From the NCBI RefSeq assembly GCF_023586525.1, contig NZ_CP097763.1, positions 682,001-746,000 on the forward strand: 64,000 nucleotides of DNA, in the 5' to 3' direction. This document shows, piece by piece, positions 1 to 10,736 of the stretch. Position numbers and translations under genes: made by a program. The DNA is from Candidatus Blochmannia vicinus. GTDB taxonomy: Bacteria > Pseudomonadota > Gammaproteobacteria > Enterobacterales > Enterobacteriaceae. The notes under the pieces were generated by a model. It was not told the DNA's origin. It saw only the letters and a list, made by a program, of their open reading frames with translations, and made no database searches. Positions within the stretch are counted from its first letter, which is position 1; the number at the start of each line of letters is the position of its first letter.

Positions 1-68
1 ACTAAAAATAATATGTTAGAAACATATATATAGAATATATCTTCTTTACTTTAATAATTTATAAAATA

Positions 69-3000
69 ATGTTTACTATTTGTCATTCTAACCAAGCTAA
101 TTTATTCAAAAAACTATTAATCAACATCATGTCGAACAAACTATTATCTAATCCAATGCAATCTGAAATAATATTGACAGAACATAGTGTTATAGATCAA
201 TGGATACAAATTGAACTAGCTAACCACTTTGGTGTTGCATGCAATATCACATTTATGACTTTAACATCTTTTATACAGAAGAACATTGTTCATAACATAA
301 CATCTGATGATTCCATAATGAATAATTTTTCTCGTTCTATTATGTATTGGAAATTTATGAAAATATTATCTCAAACGCAAATTAAAAAAGATTGTCCGAT
401 TGTAGACAAATATCTAAATCATGATGTAAATCAGCAAAAAATCAGTCAATTTTCTGAGCAACTTGTTAACTTATTTACCCAATATTTAATATATCGTCCA
501 GATTGGTTAAATAATTGGCAATCTCATAAAATAATAGATGATTTAGATAATACACATCAAATTTGGCAATCAAAAATATGGCGTTGTTTCTTAGAAAATA
601 CACAATATAATCAGCGAGCACCAAAGAGTAATATAAATCCTTTACAGCACTGCATCTATTTTCTTAAAAATGTAAAAAAAATAAATTGGAATCTGCCAAG
701 TAGAATATTTATCTTTGGAATAACATCCATCCCTCCCATATATTGGAAAATTTTGAAATTTTTAAGTTATCACATCGATATTTATTTATGGTTTATAAAT
801 CCTTGTTGTCATAATCCTAATGATATATCCGACCAAAATTCATATGTTGCAAAACAACAAAAAAACCAATTATATAGCAATAATTCATTACATTCATCTT
901 TATCTCTTCCTACGCATGTTTATAGCCACAATAATTATACTAACGTAAATCATCCTTTATTAAATTCATGGAGCAATACTGCTCGTAATACCTTGCTTCT
1001 ATTTACTCAATTAAAAAACAAAATCGAACTAAAATCATTTACCATTCCTAAAAAAGATTCTGTACTTCACATTGTACAAAAAGATATTTTAGAATTTCAT
1101 AATTGTAAAACAAATACACAAACTCATAATAATATTCCAACATTAAAATCTCGTCAACGATACATCTTAGCGCCGACAGATCAATCAATTACTTGTCATG
1201 TTTGTCATAGCATTCAACGAGAAATAGAAGTCTTACATAACAATTTATTGTTAATGATTACAAATGATCCATTATTGACTCCAGGAGATATCATAGTAAT
1301 GGCTGCTGATATACATCGATATGCCCCAGCGATTCAAACTATATTCAATAACACACAAGGTCGGCACTTACCATTTAATATTGCAAATAACCATAAAAAA
1401 ATTACACATCCGATTATATCAACTTTTCTTAATATACTTAACATACCATCTAGCAGGTTTACTTCTGAAGAAATGCTATCATTTTTAACAGTACCATCTG
1501 TCGCTGCTCGGTTTAACATAAATAAAGAAGAAATTGAATTATTAAGCCAATGGATAGTTAAATCTGGTATTAGGTGGGGTCTTGATAATTTCACCATGCA
1601 CAACTTCAATTGTCCTATTACTAATCAAAATACTTGGAGTTTTGGATTAACTCGAATGCTATTAGGTTATGCTATAAAAACCCAAAATAAAACATGGGAA
1701 ACAATTTCCCCATATGATGATACAACAATCAGAGAACATACTAATATTATTAGTCAATTAGGGGAGTTTTTAACAACATTAAAAAAATGGAGAGATCGAT
1801 TAAATCACTCTTACACACTAAAAAAATGGAAATTTTATTTAAAAGAGATAATTGACGATTTTTTTTATTATGATCATCTAAATGCATCAAAAGATAACAA
1901 AATTTTACTTTTATTAAAAGATTGTTGTAGAAATATATTAGAATCAGGTATACAAGCAAAATATACTCAAGCTGTTAGTATAACAGCTTTACGAGAAAAA
2001 TTATGTTATAAATTACATCAAAATAAAATAATACATCGATTTATTCCAAATGTGATTAATTTTTGTGATATTACTCCAGCTTTCTGTATTTCTTGTAAAG
2101 TAGTGTGTTTTTTAGGTATGAACGATAATTTATTTCCTCGCAATACAATACTTCCAGACTTTAACTTAATACCTAAAAATCCACGTAAAAATGATAATAA
2201 CATGTACGAAACAGATTGTTATTCATTTTTATTAGCACTTTTAATAGCTCAAGAACGAATATATATTAGCTTCATTGAACACTCAATTTATGAGAATACC
2301 ACAAATTATCCTTCTTCATTAATTAATGAACTTTTTGAATATATTGCTTTAAATTTTTGTTTAGAAGAATCTAAGAATATAGAAATAGATATTAATATAA
2401 AATACATACGTCAACGCTTATGTCAATGGCACAATCCATTTCCTTTTTCTCCCGAAAATTTCAATCCTAACAGTGACAAACAGAGTTTTGCCAAAGAATG
2501 GCTGCCCACTCTAAATACTAATACATCTAACTCTCCAGCGCTTTACCCAAATTTTAATACCTCACTTCCTCATTGCGCCATTAAAAAAATAATATTTCAA
2601 GACTTGTATAATTTCTATCGCCATCCAGTAAGGATGTGGTTTCAGAAACGTTTAAATGTGTTTTTTGATCAAAATACATTAAAATTATTAAATGATGAAC
2701 CTTTTTCTGTAGATGGATTAGATCGCTACAAACTAAATACAAGATTAATTAATTACTTAATTCATGACAAAAATATTAATGAATTATATTATAGTATATG
2801 TGCTTCTGGTATTTTACCTTATGGTGCATTTGGAGAATTATTTTGGGAGAAACAACACTCAAAAATGGCAATGTTAGCAAATCAAATAAAAGAGCACCAT
2901 CGTATCGAAAAACATAATTTAGATATTTATTTGGTATTTGATACGATTGAACTAGTTGGACAATTAACTACAGTTCAAAAAAATGGATTAATACGTTGGA

Positions 3001-3467
3001 AAACTCAATATTTATCCATGACAGACATATTATTATTATGGTTAGAGCATATAACATATTGCGCCATCGGTGGAAAAGGAGATAGTAGGTTATTTGGTAT
3101 TGATGATGTGTGGCATTTTCCTAATTTCTCAGAACCGCATGCAAAAAAATTGCTACTAATTTTAATACTAGGTTACTGTACTGGGATAAACACACCAATA
3201 CTATTATTATATCAGTCTGGAGGAGCTTGGATGAATCATGTATTTAACTGGGATACTAGAACGATATCTTCAAACCCTTCTCGTCAAAAAAAAGCATGTC
3301 AAAAACTAATACAAATCTGGAAGGGTACCAAATATTCTCTGTTTAGAGAGAGTCACGATCCTTATTTACGTAAAATTATCCCATTTGATTTAAATGCAGA
3401 ATATATTGAAAAAATTACTAAAACTGCAGAACATTACTTTTTAAATTTTATGAAATATAGAAAATAA
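69..3467 (+). CDS. recC: RecBCD nuclease/helicase, gamma subunit RecC
   Basis: This 1132-residue protein matches E. coli RecC (about 1122 residues) end to end. RecC is the scaffold of the RecBCD complex that processes double-strand breaks; it splits the duplex and scans for Chi. Conserved blocks include CHSIQREIEVLHNNLL near residue 380, FGLTRMLLGYA in the middle, VVCFLGMNDNLFPR and, near the end, LPYGAFGELFWE and SGGAWMN. No clear Shine-Dalgarno sequence precedes the ATG. The gene converges on recD and recB, which lie on the other strand; in E. coli all three point the same way with ptrA between recC and recB. There is no ptrA here. The reading frame is intact, so a working complex is likely. 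Confidence 0.96.
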   Translation: MFTICHSNQANLFKKLLINIMSNKLLSNPMQSEIILTEHSVIDQWIQIELANHFGVACNITFMTLTSFIQKNIVHNITSDDSIMNNFSRSIMYWKFMKILSQTQIKKDCPIVDKYLNHDVNQQKISQFSEQLVNLFTQYLIYRPDWLNNWQSHKIIDDLDNTHQIWQSKIWRCFLENTQYNQRAPKSNINPLQHCIYFLKNVKKINWNLPSRIFIFGITSIPPIYWKILKFLSYHIDIYLWFINPCCHNPNDISDQNSYVAKQQKNQLYSNNSLHSSLSLPTHVYSHNNYTNVNHPLLNSWSNTARNTLLLFTQLKNKIELKSFTIPKKDSVLHIVQKDILEFHNCKTNTQTHNNIPTLKSRQRYILAPTDQSITCHVCHSIQREIEVLHNNLLLMITNDPLLTPGDIIVMAADIHRYAPAIQTIFNNTQGRHLPFNIANNHKKITHPIISTFLNILNIPSSRFTSEEMLSFLTVPSVAARFNINKEEIELLSQWIVKSGIRWGLDNFTMHNFNCPITNQNTWSFGLTRMLLGYAIKTQNKTWETISPYDDTTIREHTNIISQLGEFLTTLKKWRDRLNHSYTLKKWKFYLKEIIDDFFYYDHLNASKDNKILLLLKDCCRNILESGIQAKYTQAVSITALREKLCYKLHQNKIIHRFIPNVINFCDITPAFCISCKVVCFLGMNDNLFPRNTILPDFNLIPKNPRKNDNNMYETDCYSFLLALLIAQERIYISFIEHSIYENTTNYPSSLINELFEYIALNFCLEESKNIEIDINIKYIRQRLCQWHNPFPFSPENFNPNSDKQSFAKEWLPTLNTNTSNSPALYPNFNTSLPHCAIKKIIFQDLYNFYRHPVRMWFQKRLNVFFDQNTLKLLNDEPFSVDGLDRYKLNTRLINYLIHDKNINELYYSICASGILPYGAFGELFWEKQHSKMAMLANQIKEHHRIEKHNLDIYLVFDTIELVGQLTTVQKNGLIRWKTQYLSMTDILLLWLEHITYCAIGGKGDSRLFGIDDVWHFPNFSEPHAKKLLLILILGYCTGINTPILLLYQSGGAWMNHVFNWDTRTISSNPSRQKKACQKLIQIWKGTKYSLFRESHDPYLRKIIPFDLNAEYIEKITKTAEHYFLNFMKYRK

Positions 3468-3604
3468 TGTAATAACTCAGAACATTTGATGTGCCAATTA
3501 AAAATATTAAATTGCTATACATTAAATGACATTTAATACCACATAATAAACTCTATCAACAAAACATAAAAAATTTTAATTTATTACATCATATATAAGA
3601 TTAT

Positions 3605-5497
3605 TCATTTTTCTATTCTATCATACAAACCACTATAACGTTTCGTGACAAGATTGATGCTACGTATAATTACATGATCTGTTGCATATAAAAAAAGACA
3701 TTGACGAGATCTAGTAACAGCAGTATATAGTAATTCTCGTGTTAATATTGGCGTGTGCTTATTGGGTAATATTATTGCAATATGGTTAAACTCAGATCCT
3801 TGTGACTTGTGTATAGTCATAGCAAAACAAGTTTCATGTTCCGGTAATTGATATAACCGCACAACCTTTAATCTATCTTCTGGTAGAATAAAATATGCAG
3901 ACAATTTATTTTGATCGTTTAGTAACAACACTCCGATATCTCCATTACATAATCCTAAAGATGGTTTATTACGTAATATAATGATGGGTCTACCTATATA
4001 ATTACCAGAATTATTTAATTTAATTAATCCTTTCTCACTTAAAATTTGCTCAATGAAATAATTAATTCTTATCACACCAAATGGACCATCACGTAATGCA
4101 CATAATATTCGATAATGATTAAAAGATTCTAAAATATTTGTTTTAGATATCTTAGTATATTGCAATTTTTGTAAATAATTAGAATATTCCATTGCGCAAT
4201 TAAGAATCATATTCATATAACTTTCTTTTTCTACAATATAAATATAATGCAAATCTTTATATATGTTTGAAGTCAATAACGATAAAACGCGGGTACAATC
4301 TCCTAAATTTATAGCAACAGCCAATTGATTAATTCCTGATCTTTCATTAAATCGATAATTTTTCTTCAGTATACACATACCATCAATAATACTGTTGTAA
4401 TTATAATGTGTGGATAGCTTAGAATAAGATACAATAGGGAATTCGTAACCTGTAAGATTTACAATTTCTTGATAACGTTTATAAGAGTATTGAAAACTAG
4501 AAAATTGACATATATCTTTAAATACAGATCCAGGCTCTACTGGATATAATTGATATTGATCACCAAAAAAAATAACTCTTGTTTGAGGTGAAATTGTCAA
4601 AAATAACTGAGCAAACATAGATAAACTAACCATAGAAGCTTCATCAATAACCAAAAGATCTAAGTGCATAGGATCTAAATAGTCATATTGAATATTTTTA
4701 TTATAGAATCGTGTTTCTAGTAAACTATGTAAAGTGGTAGCTCTTTCCGGTAAATTATGTAAATAAGTTTTATCTAATTGTGGGATATTATTTATATTTA
4801 TTTTAAAAGATTCAGTTAGAAGGGCTGCCGCTTTTCCCGTTGGGGCAATCATTTTTATTTTTAGGTCGTCATTACGATTACTACATAGCAATAGTGCCGC
4901 TATTATTTTAGCTATAATCGATGTTTTTCCAGTACCAGGACCTCCAGAAATTAACACTCTTTGATGTGTTATTCCAATAGCAGTAGCAATTTTGTGCCAA
5001 TCGATTTCTGTATAAATTATAGGAAATAATTGATTTAACACAGAAATTATTTTTTCTTTTTGAAGAATATTTGACTGACATTTATAATTAAAAAACCGCG
5101 CAACTCTGCACTCATCTTCCCACATGTGATATAAATACAAACGCTTATTTTCTAATACTAATGGGGTAATTTTCGACCCATCACTAACTGCAGGACAAGA
5201 AAGTAATAATTCTTGCCAAGCATCTATCGATAATTTTCCTAATTTTTTGTATATTGCATAAACTAATTCAGGATGATTACCTTGAAATAATTTATCAAAA
5301 GTAATTAAACACAAAGGTAAACAAACATGGCCAAATCTAACATGAGCACTTAATGTCGCACTAGCCAATATTAACGCTTCTTTTACATTATATTTATTAT
5401 TATTATCAGAAATAGGCAGAGTTAACACATTGGCAAATTGCACATCTAATGTATTCCATAACCCTAATTTTAAAGCTTTTTTAGTAATATCTTTCAT
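3605..5497 (-). CDS. recD: RecBCD helicase, alpha subunit RecD
   Basis: RecD is the 5'-3' superfamily 1 helicase motor of RecBCD. The Walker A motif GGPGTGKTS has its lysine near residue 191, followed by the Walker B motif VIDEASM and a FFGDQYQLYPVEPG block. The C-terminal helicase motif is FAMTIHKSQGSEF, then LLYTAVTRSR. I chose the ATG at 5497 (630 residues, against about 608 in E. coli); the frame also opens two codons earlier with TTG. In E. coli the gene overlaps the end of recB; here 180 bases separate them, so the usual translational coupling is lost. The insertions are rich in Asn, Tyr and Ile, as expected from base composition. Confidence 0.95.
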   Translation of the reverse strand: MKDITKKALKLGLWNTLDVQFANVLTLPISDNNNKYNVKEALILASATLSAHVRFGHVCLPLCLITFDKLFQGNHPELVYAIYKKLGKLSIDAWQELLLSCPAVSDGSKITPLVLENKRLYLYHMWEDECRVARFFNYKCQSNILQKEKIISVLNQLFPIIYTEIDWHKIATAIGITHQRVLISGGPGTGKTSIIAKIIAALLLCSNRNDDLKIKMIAPTGKAAALLTESFKININNIPQLDKTYLHNLPERATTLHSLLETRFYNKNIQYDYLDPMHLDLLVIDEASMVSLSMFAQLFLTISPQTRVIFFGDQYQLYPVEPGSVFKDICQFSSFQYSYKRYQEIVNLTGYEFPIVSYSKLSTHYNYNSIIDGMCILKKNYRFNERSGINQLAVAINLGDCTRVLSLLTSNIYKDLHYIYIVEKESYMNMILNCAMEYSNYLQKLQYTKISKTNILESFNHYRILCALRDGPFGVIRINYFIEQILSEKGLIKLNNSGNYIGRPIIILRNKPSLGLCNGDIGVLLLNDQNKLSAYFILPEDRLKVVRLYQLPEHETCFAMTIHKSQGSEFNHIAIILPNKHTPILTRELLYTAVTRSRQCLFLYATDHVIIRSINLVTKRYSGLYDRIEK

Positions 5498-5683
5498 TCG
5501 CAAAAATTATAAAAACTCATCTTATTAGAGTTAATAACATTACATATTTACATTAATTATAAAAAATTACACACTTTTTAATTAAAAACAAACATTTATT
5601 AATATTTTAATTTCACATCGCACTTAATTTATTTATACAAAAATATACTTTTGTAATTTTTTATCAAATAAATCAAGTATTAT

Positions 5684-8600
5684 TTATTTAGCACTATTTT
5701 GATTGTTTCCAGAAAATAAACTATCTAATTTACTAACAAATATCGATAGTGGACGGAAAAAATAAATACCATTGCTAAATGATGTTCCATCCATTCCTCG
5801 TATAAATAAATAATATACTCCTCCAAAGTCTTTTTCATAATCATAAGATACAAGTTTACTACGTAGAAACCGATGTAATGCTAAAGTATAAAGTTGATAT
5901 TGCAATTCATAATGATGTTTAACCATTTCTTGTTCTATCTTAGAACAAATATAAGAATTATTATTTGTTCCTAACCAATTAGTTTTATAATCTAATAAAT
6001 AATAGCGATGATTCCAATAAAAAATTAAATCAATAAAACCTTGTAACATTCCTGTTAATCCTAAAAAATCAAGCGATTCAGATCTACGTGATAAGGGATC
6101 ATAACATTTACATAAACGATCTAGTTCTTGTGGCATTAAATGTGTATTAATAGGTAAATAAAATTTAAACTCAGCTTTCTTATTTTCATTAATTATCTGT
6201 GAAAGAGTGAAATTCTCATTATCAAGCGGGGTATTAAGTATTATATATATCCACTCTCGAATGACATATCTCCAAATGGGATCAATATTATATCTTTCCA
6301 TATGTATGCGCAACCATTTCATATCTACAAATTTTCTAAAATCTAAAACTTCAAAAATACTATGAAAAAAACTCCCACACACTTTTCCTTTAGGAAAAGT
6401 GTGTGGGGTCAATAAAATGTTCTTCCCCCGTAATTGAATATCTTTATTTATATCTAATTGTTTCTGAAAACCCAAACATGTGTCAACGCTTGTATTTTTT
6501 AGTGCACTAAAACTTGTTATATTCCATGGAATATAATTTGCAGATGCCTCCCATTTTTTTACAGATAAAAATTGATTAGACACAATAGATGGCGCATAAG
6601 AATCCAGTTTTTGAAATTGCGGAATAACACGGAAAGAAATGTCACCATTTGAACAAATACTTAACTTTTTTAAATTTTTCTTTAATGTTTCTATATTACC
6701 AGGGCTTTTTTTTTGAATTAAATATCCCACAGCACTATGATGTAAATCATTAATACTAGATTGCTTTTTATATCTACGCACTATTGAACCAATACCTATA
6801 GAGCAATGATAAATACTGCGAGTTATTGCTACATATAATAATCTTAAATCTTCTGCTAAACGCTCTTCATCTGCTAGTATTAAATTTGATTTTGATATAT
6901 TAAAATCTAAATAAGTTTCATATGATTTCCTATCATGGAAAAAATAATTTTTTTTATAATTAAAGTCCGCTGCAAACGGTAAAAATATTAATGGAAATTC
7001 TAATCCCTTAGATTTATGTATTGTACTAATTTTTATAGATTGATAGTCATTACCTAATCGTAAGGTTTGGTCAGATGCTCTCTTATTTTTTGGTTGTGTT
7101 ATTTTTAATGTTAACCACTCTATAAGAGAATACTCATCTTGTAGTTGTATTGAAACATTTTGCAATAATTCACCTAAATGTAAAATATTTACTAAACTAA
7201 TTTCACCTCTTTGTGTAGATAATAACTTTTCGGGAACTTTATAGGAAAAAATTATTTTTTGTATCATTAGATACACGCCTTTTTTTTTCCAAATTGAATA
7301 ATATTCAAAAAATTCTTCAAGTATTTTCTCCCATTTAGATTCGCTATTATTAATTTTTTCGATTTCAGCCGAATTTAATCCAAAAAAAATAGTTGTTAAA
7401 GCGGTACAAATTATATGTCGCTTTGGAAATAAAATTGCTTTTAACAACAATAATAATTCATAAGATTCTACTGTTTCAAAAATATTTTTATGACTAGATA
7501 AAAATACTGTTGATATGTTTACTTGTGATAAAGCAGCACGAATAAACGATGCTTCTTCATGATTTCTTACTAATACAACTATATCTGATATTTTTAATTT
7601 TCTTTTATGTTTTCCGTCTTCTAACCAAGCCGTCTCATTATATATTTCGTGTAATAAATTACATAAAACAGTGGCGCATTCTCTTGCCATTGCTTTTTTG
7701 TAGTTATCTATTGTAATTAGATTATCGGGATGTACCCAAAAACACATAGCTGTTTGTAGTTGATTATTTATCACAAATCGATACATACTATTTCTACTAG
7801 CTGCTACCGAAGGAATAAAAGGAATATCTTCAAAAATAAATGGATTAGGTATAAATTGAAATAATTGATTAATCGCATTAACTATACTTGATGATGAACG
7901 CCAATTAATATTGAGATTATATCTATTGTATATAGTTCGACGTATTTTCATATATGCAAATACGTCTGCTCCACGAAAAGCATAAATCGACTGCTTGGGA
8001 TCCCCTATTAAAATAAGACCGTTTTCTAAATAATTATTATATAATATATGAAAAATTTTAAATTGCTGCTGATCTGTATCTTGAAATTCATCAATGATTG
8101 TTACTGGATAACGTGCACGTATTGTATACGATAATTTATTCTCTTTATCTTTAATTAAACTAGTAACTAAAACATTAACAAGATCATTAAAAGTAATTTC
8201 TGATCTTAAATGTTGGGTATCGTTTAGATTATTACTTACTTCATTTATTGCGATATTAAATATTAGTTCTTTAAATAATGACAACTGTCTATATAATTTC
8301 TCTATAGTATGAAATAAAGAATACATATAACTGAATCTATGATCGTTATGTATTTTTAACTCTGTCTCCCTAAAACGTTTTAGCTCATTAGGTATAGTAT
8401 GATTAATTGTTGGTTGCGTAGCCCATCGATTAATTATATTTATCCAACGCATTAAATTTGTTTTGTTGTATATTCTATGATTAATATTATAAGCATTGAT
8501 AACAACAGCTATACTATTTTCATTTTCACACCATTTCTTTTTAACACTATTAATGTAAATTAGGATCTTTTCATAATAAGTTACAATATTTTTTTTTTCT

Positions 8601-9232
8601 TCATGTGCATCATAATTATTAAAATTGAGCCGAGATCCATAAATATAAGGAAAAATATCATTTAAAAGAGCATTTGGATCATTCCAATATTCTTTAATTA
8701 AGCTCACTATGTTTAATGGAAGTACATAAAAATTCTGCCTCCAAAAATCAGTACACACCTGTTGGTATAATGTTGTTTCATTATCAATGATATTTGTATT
8801 AAACAACATATTTAATTCAATCGTATTATGATGTAGAATATTTTGACAAAAACTATGAATAGTGAATATAGACGCTTGATCGATTTTTTTTTCTGCTTCG
8901 AATAATTGATTTATAGCTAAACTCATATTAGATATTTTTGACAATAATTTATAAAATAAAAAATTACTGCTATATCCACGTATGCAATCCAATCGAAATT
9001 GACGAATATTTTCTCTTATTCGATGGCGTAATTCTTGTGCTGCAGATTGAGTAAAAGTAACTACGAGAATTTCTTTCACTGTTAAAGGACGGGAAAAATC
9101 TGATTTACTTCCTAAACATAATAATAATCTAAGATAAATTATTATTAGCGTATATGTTTTACCAGTTCCTGCTGAAGCTTCAATTAAATTAACTCCATAC
9201 AAAGGCAATTCTAAAACATTTAAGTTATACAT
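5684..9232 (-). CDS. recB: RecBCD helicase-nuclease, beta subunit RecB
   Basis: RecB is the 3'-5' helicase and the only nuclease of RecBCD. This 1182-residue protein has a Walker A motif (residues 19-26, ASAGTGKT), an SF1 motif DEFQDTDQQQF, LIGDPKQSIYAFRGAD, and STIHKSKGLEFPL. The C-terminal nuclease residues are all present at H957, D1068, D1081 and K1083, each one higher than the E. coli H956, D1067, D1080 and K1082. Both activities are therefore expected. The coding strand carries several A9 tracts and one A10 tract (plus-strand T run 8589-8598), and a strong hairpin at 6374-6407. It lies upstream of recD on the same strand, and the pair is inverted relative to recC. Confidence 0.96.
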   Translation of the reverse strand: MYNLNVLELPLYGVNLIEASAGTGKTYTLIIIYLRLLLCLGSKSDFSRPLTVKEILVVTFTQSAAQELRHRIRENIRQFRLDCIRGYSSNFLFYKLLSKISNMSLAINQLFEAEKKIDQASIFTIHSFCQNILHHNTIELNMLFNTNIIDNETTLYQQVCTDFWRQNFYVLPLNIVSLIKEYWNDPNALLNDIFPYIYGSRLNFNNYDAHEEKKNIVTYYEKILIYINSVKKKWCENENSIAVVINAYNINHRIYNKTNLMRWINIINRWATQPTINHTIPNELKRFRETELKIHNDHRFSYMYSLFHTIEKLYRQLSLFKELIFNIAINEVSNNLNDTQHLRSEITFNDLVNVLVTSLIKDKENKLSYTIRARYPVTIIDEFQDTDQQQFKIFHILYNNYLENGLILIGDPKQSIYAFRGADVFAYMKIRRTIYNRYNLNINWRSSSSIVNAINQLFQFIPNPFIFEDIPFIPSVAASRNSMYRFVINNQLQTAMCFWVHPDNLITIDNYKKAMARECATVLCNLLHEIYNETAWLEDGKHKRKLKISDIVVLVRNHEEASFIRAALSQVNISTVFLSSHKNIFETVESYELLLLLKAILFPKRHIICTALTTIFFGLNSAEIEKINNSESKWEKILEEFFEYYSIWKKKGVYLMIQKIIFSYKVPEKLLSTQRGEISLVNILHLGELLQNVSIQLQDEYSLIEWLTLKITQPKNKRASDQTLRLGNDYQSIKISTIHKSKGLEFPLIFLPFAADFNYKKNYFFHDRKSYETYLDFNISKSNLILADEERLAEDLRLLYVAITRSIYHCSIGIGSIVRRYKKQSSINDLHHSAVGYLIQKKSPGNIETLKKNLKKLSICSNGDISFRVIPQFQKLDSYAPSIVSNQFLSVKKWEASANYIPWNITSFSALKNTSVDTCLGFQKQLDINKDIQLRGKNILLTPHTFPKGKVCGSFFHSIFEVLDFRKFVDMKWLRIHMERYNIDPIWRYVIREWIYIILNTPLDNENFTLSQIINENKKAEFKFYLPINTHLMPQELDRLCKCYDPLSRRSESLDFLGLTGMLQGFIDLIFYWNHRYYLLDYKTNWLGTNNNSYICSKIEQEMVKHHYELQYQLYTLALHRFLRSKLVSYDYEKDFGGVYYLFIRGMDGTSFSNGIYFFRPLSIFVSKLDSLFSGNNQNSAK
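6374..6407. repeat. Perfect 15-bp inverted repeat inside recB
   Basis: CCCACACACTTTTCC (6374-6388) and its exact complement GGAAAAGTGTGTGGG (6393-6407) flank a 4-base loop TTTA. It is unusually GC-rich for this genome. It encodes the conserved RecB segment TPHTFPKGKVCG just before the nuclease histidine, so protein constraint may explain part of it. Confidence 0.85.
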
Positions 9233-9549
9233 AATCTATAATTCATCATATCTAAACACAACCAAAGCTTATGTAATATGATTAAAAACCGTATTGTTAT
9301 AATATTTTTTATCTGAAATAATATATAAAAATAAAATGACAATAAAATCAGAAATATCATCTGCTTATAGAATAAGCAGATGATATTTCTTAATAATAAA
9401 AAACAACATATTTTTAAAAATCATTTGTGAAGTTAGTTCATCAATCAAATTATATATATAAATAAAACAAATAAAGCCAAAATTTAATCTAAATAGAAAA
9501 TACAAAAACACCCACAACACAAAATCTTAAATAAATAAAAATTATTTTA
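9233..9549. other. Intergenic spacer recB/dapD
   Basis: This 317-base stretch lies between the recB start and the dapD stop, both on the minus strand. Apart from the hairpin at 9351-9389 it is AT-rich sequence with no gene that I can support. The recB promoter should lie in the part nearest 9232, but I see no convincing -35/-10 pair. Confidence 0.6.
9351..9389 (-). terminator. Strong hairpin, probable dapD terminator
   Basis: An 18-base arm (9351-9368) is perfectly complementary to 9372-9389 with a 3-base loop. On the minus strand the stem is followed by TGATTTTATTGTCATTTTAT, a T-rich tail, so it looks like a factor-independent terminator for dapD. It lies 161 bases past the dapD stop and about 120 bases before recB. 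The T tract is interrupted, so function is inferred. Confidence 0.55.
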
Positions 9550-10374
9550 TTAATATATATCGCGCAATAACTCATTGATCTTAACTTTATCTTTAGTTTT
9601 ATCATCAACTGTTTTTACTATTACTGCGCAGTAAATATTAACACGACCATCTTTAGACGGTAGACTTCCAGGAACTACAACTGAACCCGATGGAACACGT
9701 CCGTAGTATATATTCCCACTTGCTCGATCATATATTTTAGTACTTTGTCCTATAAATACTCCCATAGAAATTACAGCTCCTTTTTCAACAATCACACCTT
9801 CGACAATTTCAGAACGAGACCCAATAAAACAATTATCTTCAATAATAGTTGGATTAGTTTGAATTGGCTCTAACACTCCTCCAATACCGACACCTCCAGA
9901 TAAATGGACATATTTTCCAATCTGTGCACAAGATCCAACTGTAGCCCAAGTATCAATCATAGTTCCCGTATCAATATAGGCACCAATATTAATGTAGGAA
10001 GGCATAATTACTGCATTATCAGCAATATAAGCTCCATAACGCACAGTAGCTGGAGGAATTACCCGCAATTTTTTACTTTGAAAACATGTAGCAGACCATC
10101 CAGAAAATTTTACAGAAAACTTATCAAAAAAACGACCATCACCCCAAGTTATCAATTTGTTATCCAAAACATAAAATGATAAAAGAATTGCCTTTTTTAT
10201 CCATTGATAAGTAATCCACCTACCATTAATTTTTTCTGATGTACGTAACTTACCACTATCTAATCCATCTATAATTTCACAAATAGCATCTCTGATAGTA
10301 CAGTCGATATTACTTTTTGAAAGATATTCTTTTTTATCAAAAAAGCTTTCTATTATTTTCTGTAACTGATTCAT
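9550..10374 (-). CDS. dapD: Tetrahydrodipicolinate N-succinyltransferase
   Basis: DapD succinylates tetrahydrodipicolinate in the succinylase branch of lysine and meso-diaminopimelate synthesis, feeding peptidoglycan and lysine supply. The protein is a left-handed beta-helix enzyme: hexapeptide repeats run through [20 protein letters not shown] and the segment up to [13 protein letters not shown]. The ATG at 10374 gives 274 residues, the same as E. coli; the frame also opens three codons earlier with GTG at 10383. In E. coli dapD is next to glnD and map; here glnD is missing and only 362 bases remain before map. Confidence 0.96.
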   Translation of the reverse strand: MNQLQKIIESFFDKKEYLSKSNIDCTIRDAICEIIDGLDSGKLRTSEKINGRWITYQWIKKAILLSFYVLDNKLITWGDGRFFDKFSVKFSGWSATCFQSKKLRVIPPATVRYGAYIADNAVIMPSYINIGAYIDTGTMIDTWATVGSCAQIGKYVHLSGGVGIGGVLEPIQTNPTIIEDNCFIGSRSEIVEGVIVEKGAVISMGVFIGQSTKIYDRASGNIYYGRVPSGSVVVPGSLPSKDGRVNIYCAVIVKTVDDKTKDKVKINELLRDIY

Positions 10375-10736
10375 ATATTTCACATCCGTGACCTATAATT
10401 TATTTAAAAATCTTATTTTTAATAATTTTAAAAATAATTTCCCTGTTTGTATAATATACTAAAATTGATACTCAACATATCTGCAAATATTAGTTACATT
10501 CTATATCAAAAATCTGTCCATATCTGATAAAATAATCCATAATTCTGATTTATAGCTTTATCACATTATCATTTATATCTATTAGATAACATACTACGTT
10601 ATTAATAAATTTATTAAACAACACATAGATAAATATCTGCATATATATCTGTAATATTACACTCATTCCAATTAATTTATTCAATTATAATTTATAATAA
10701 ATTCATTTAAAAATTTTAAACACAAAATATATACTA
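10375..10736. other. Spacer where glnD would lie
   Basis: These 362 bases separate dapD and map, both on the minus strand. E. coli has the large glnD gene here. I see no open frame, RNA gene or clear repeat. It probably holds the remains of deleted glnD plus the dapD promoter. Confidence 0.55.
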
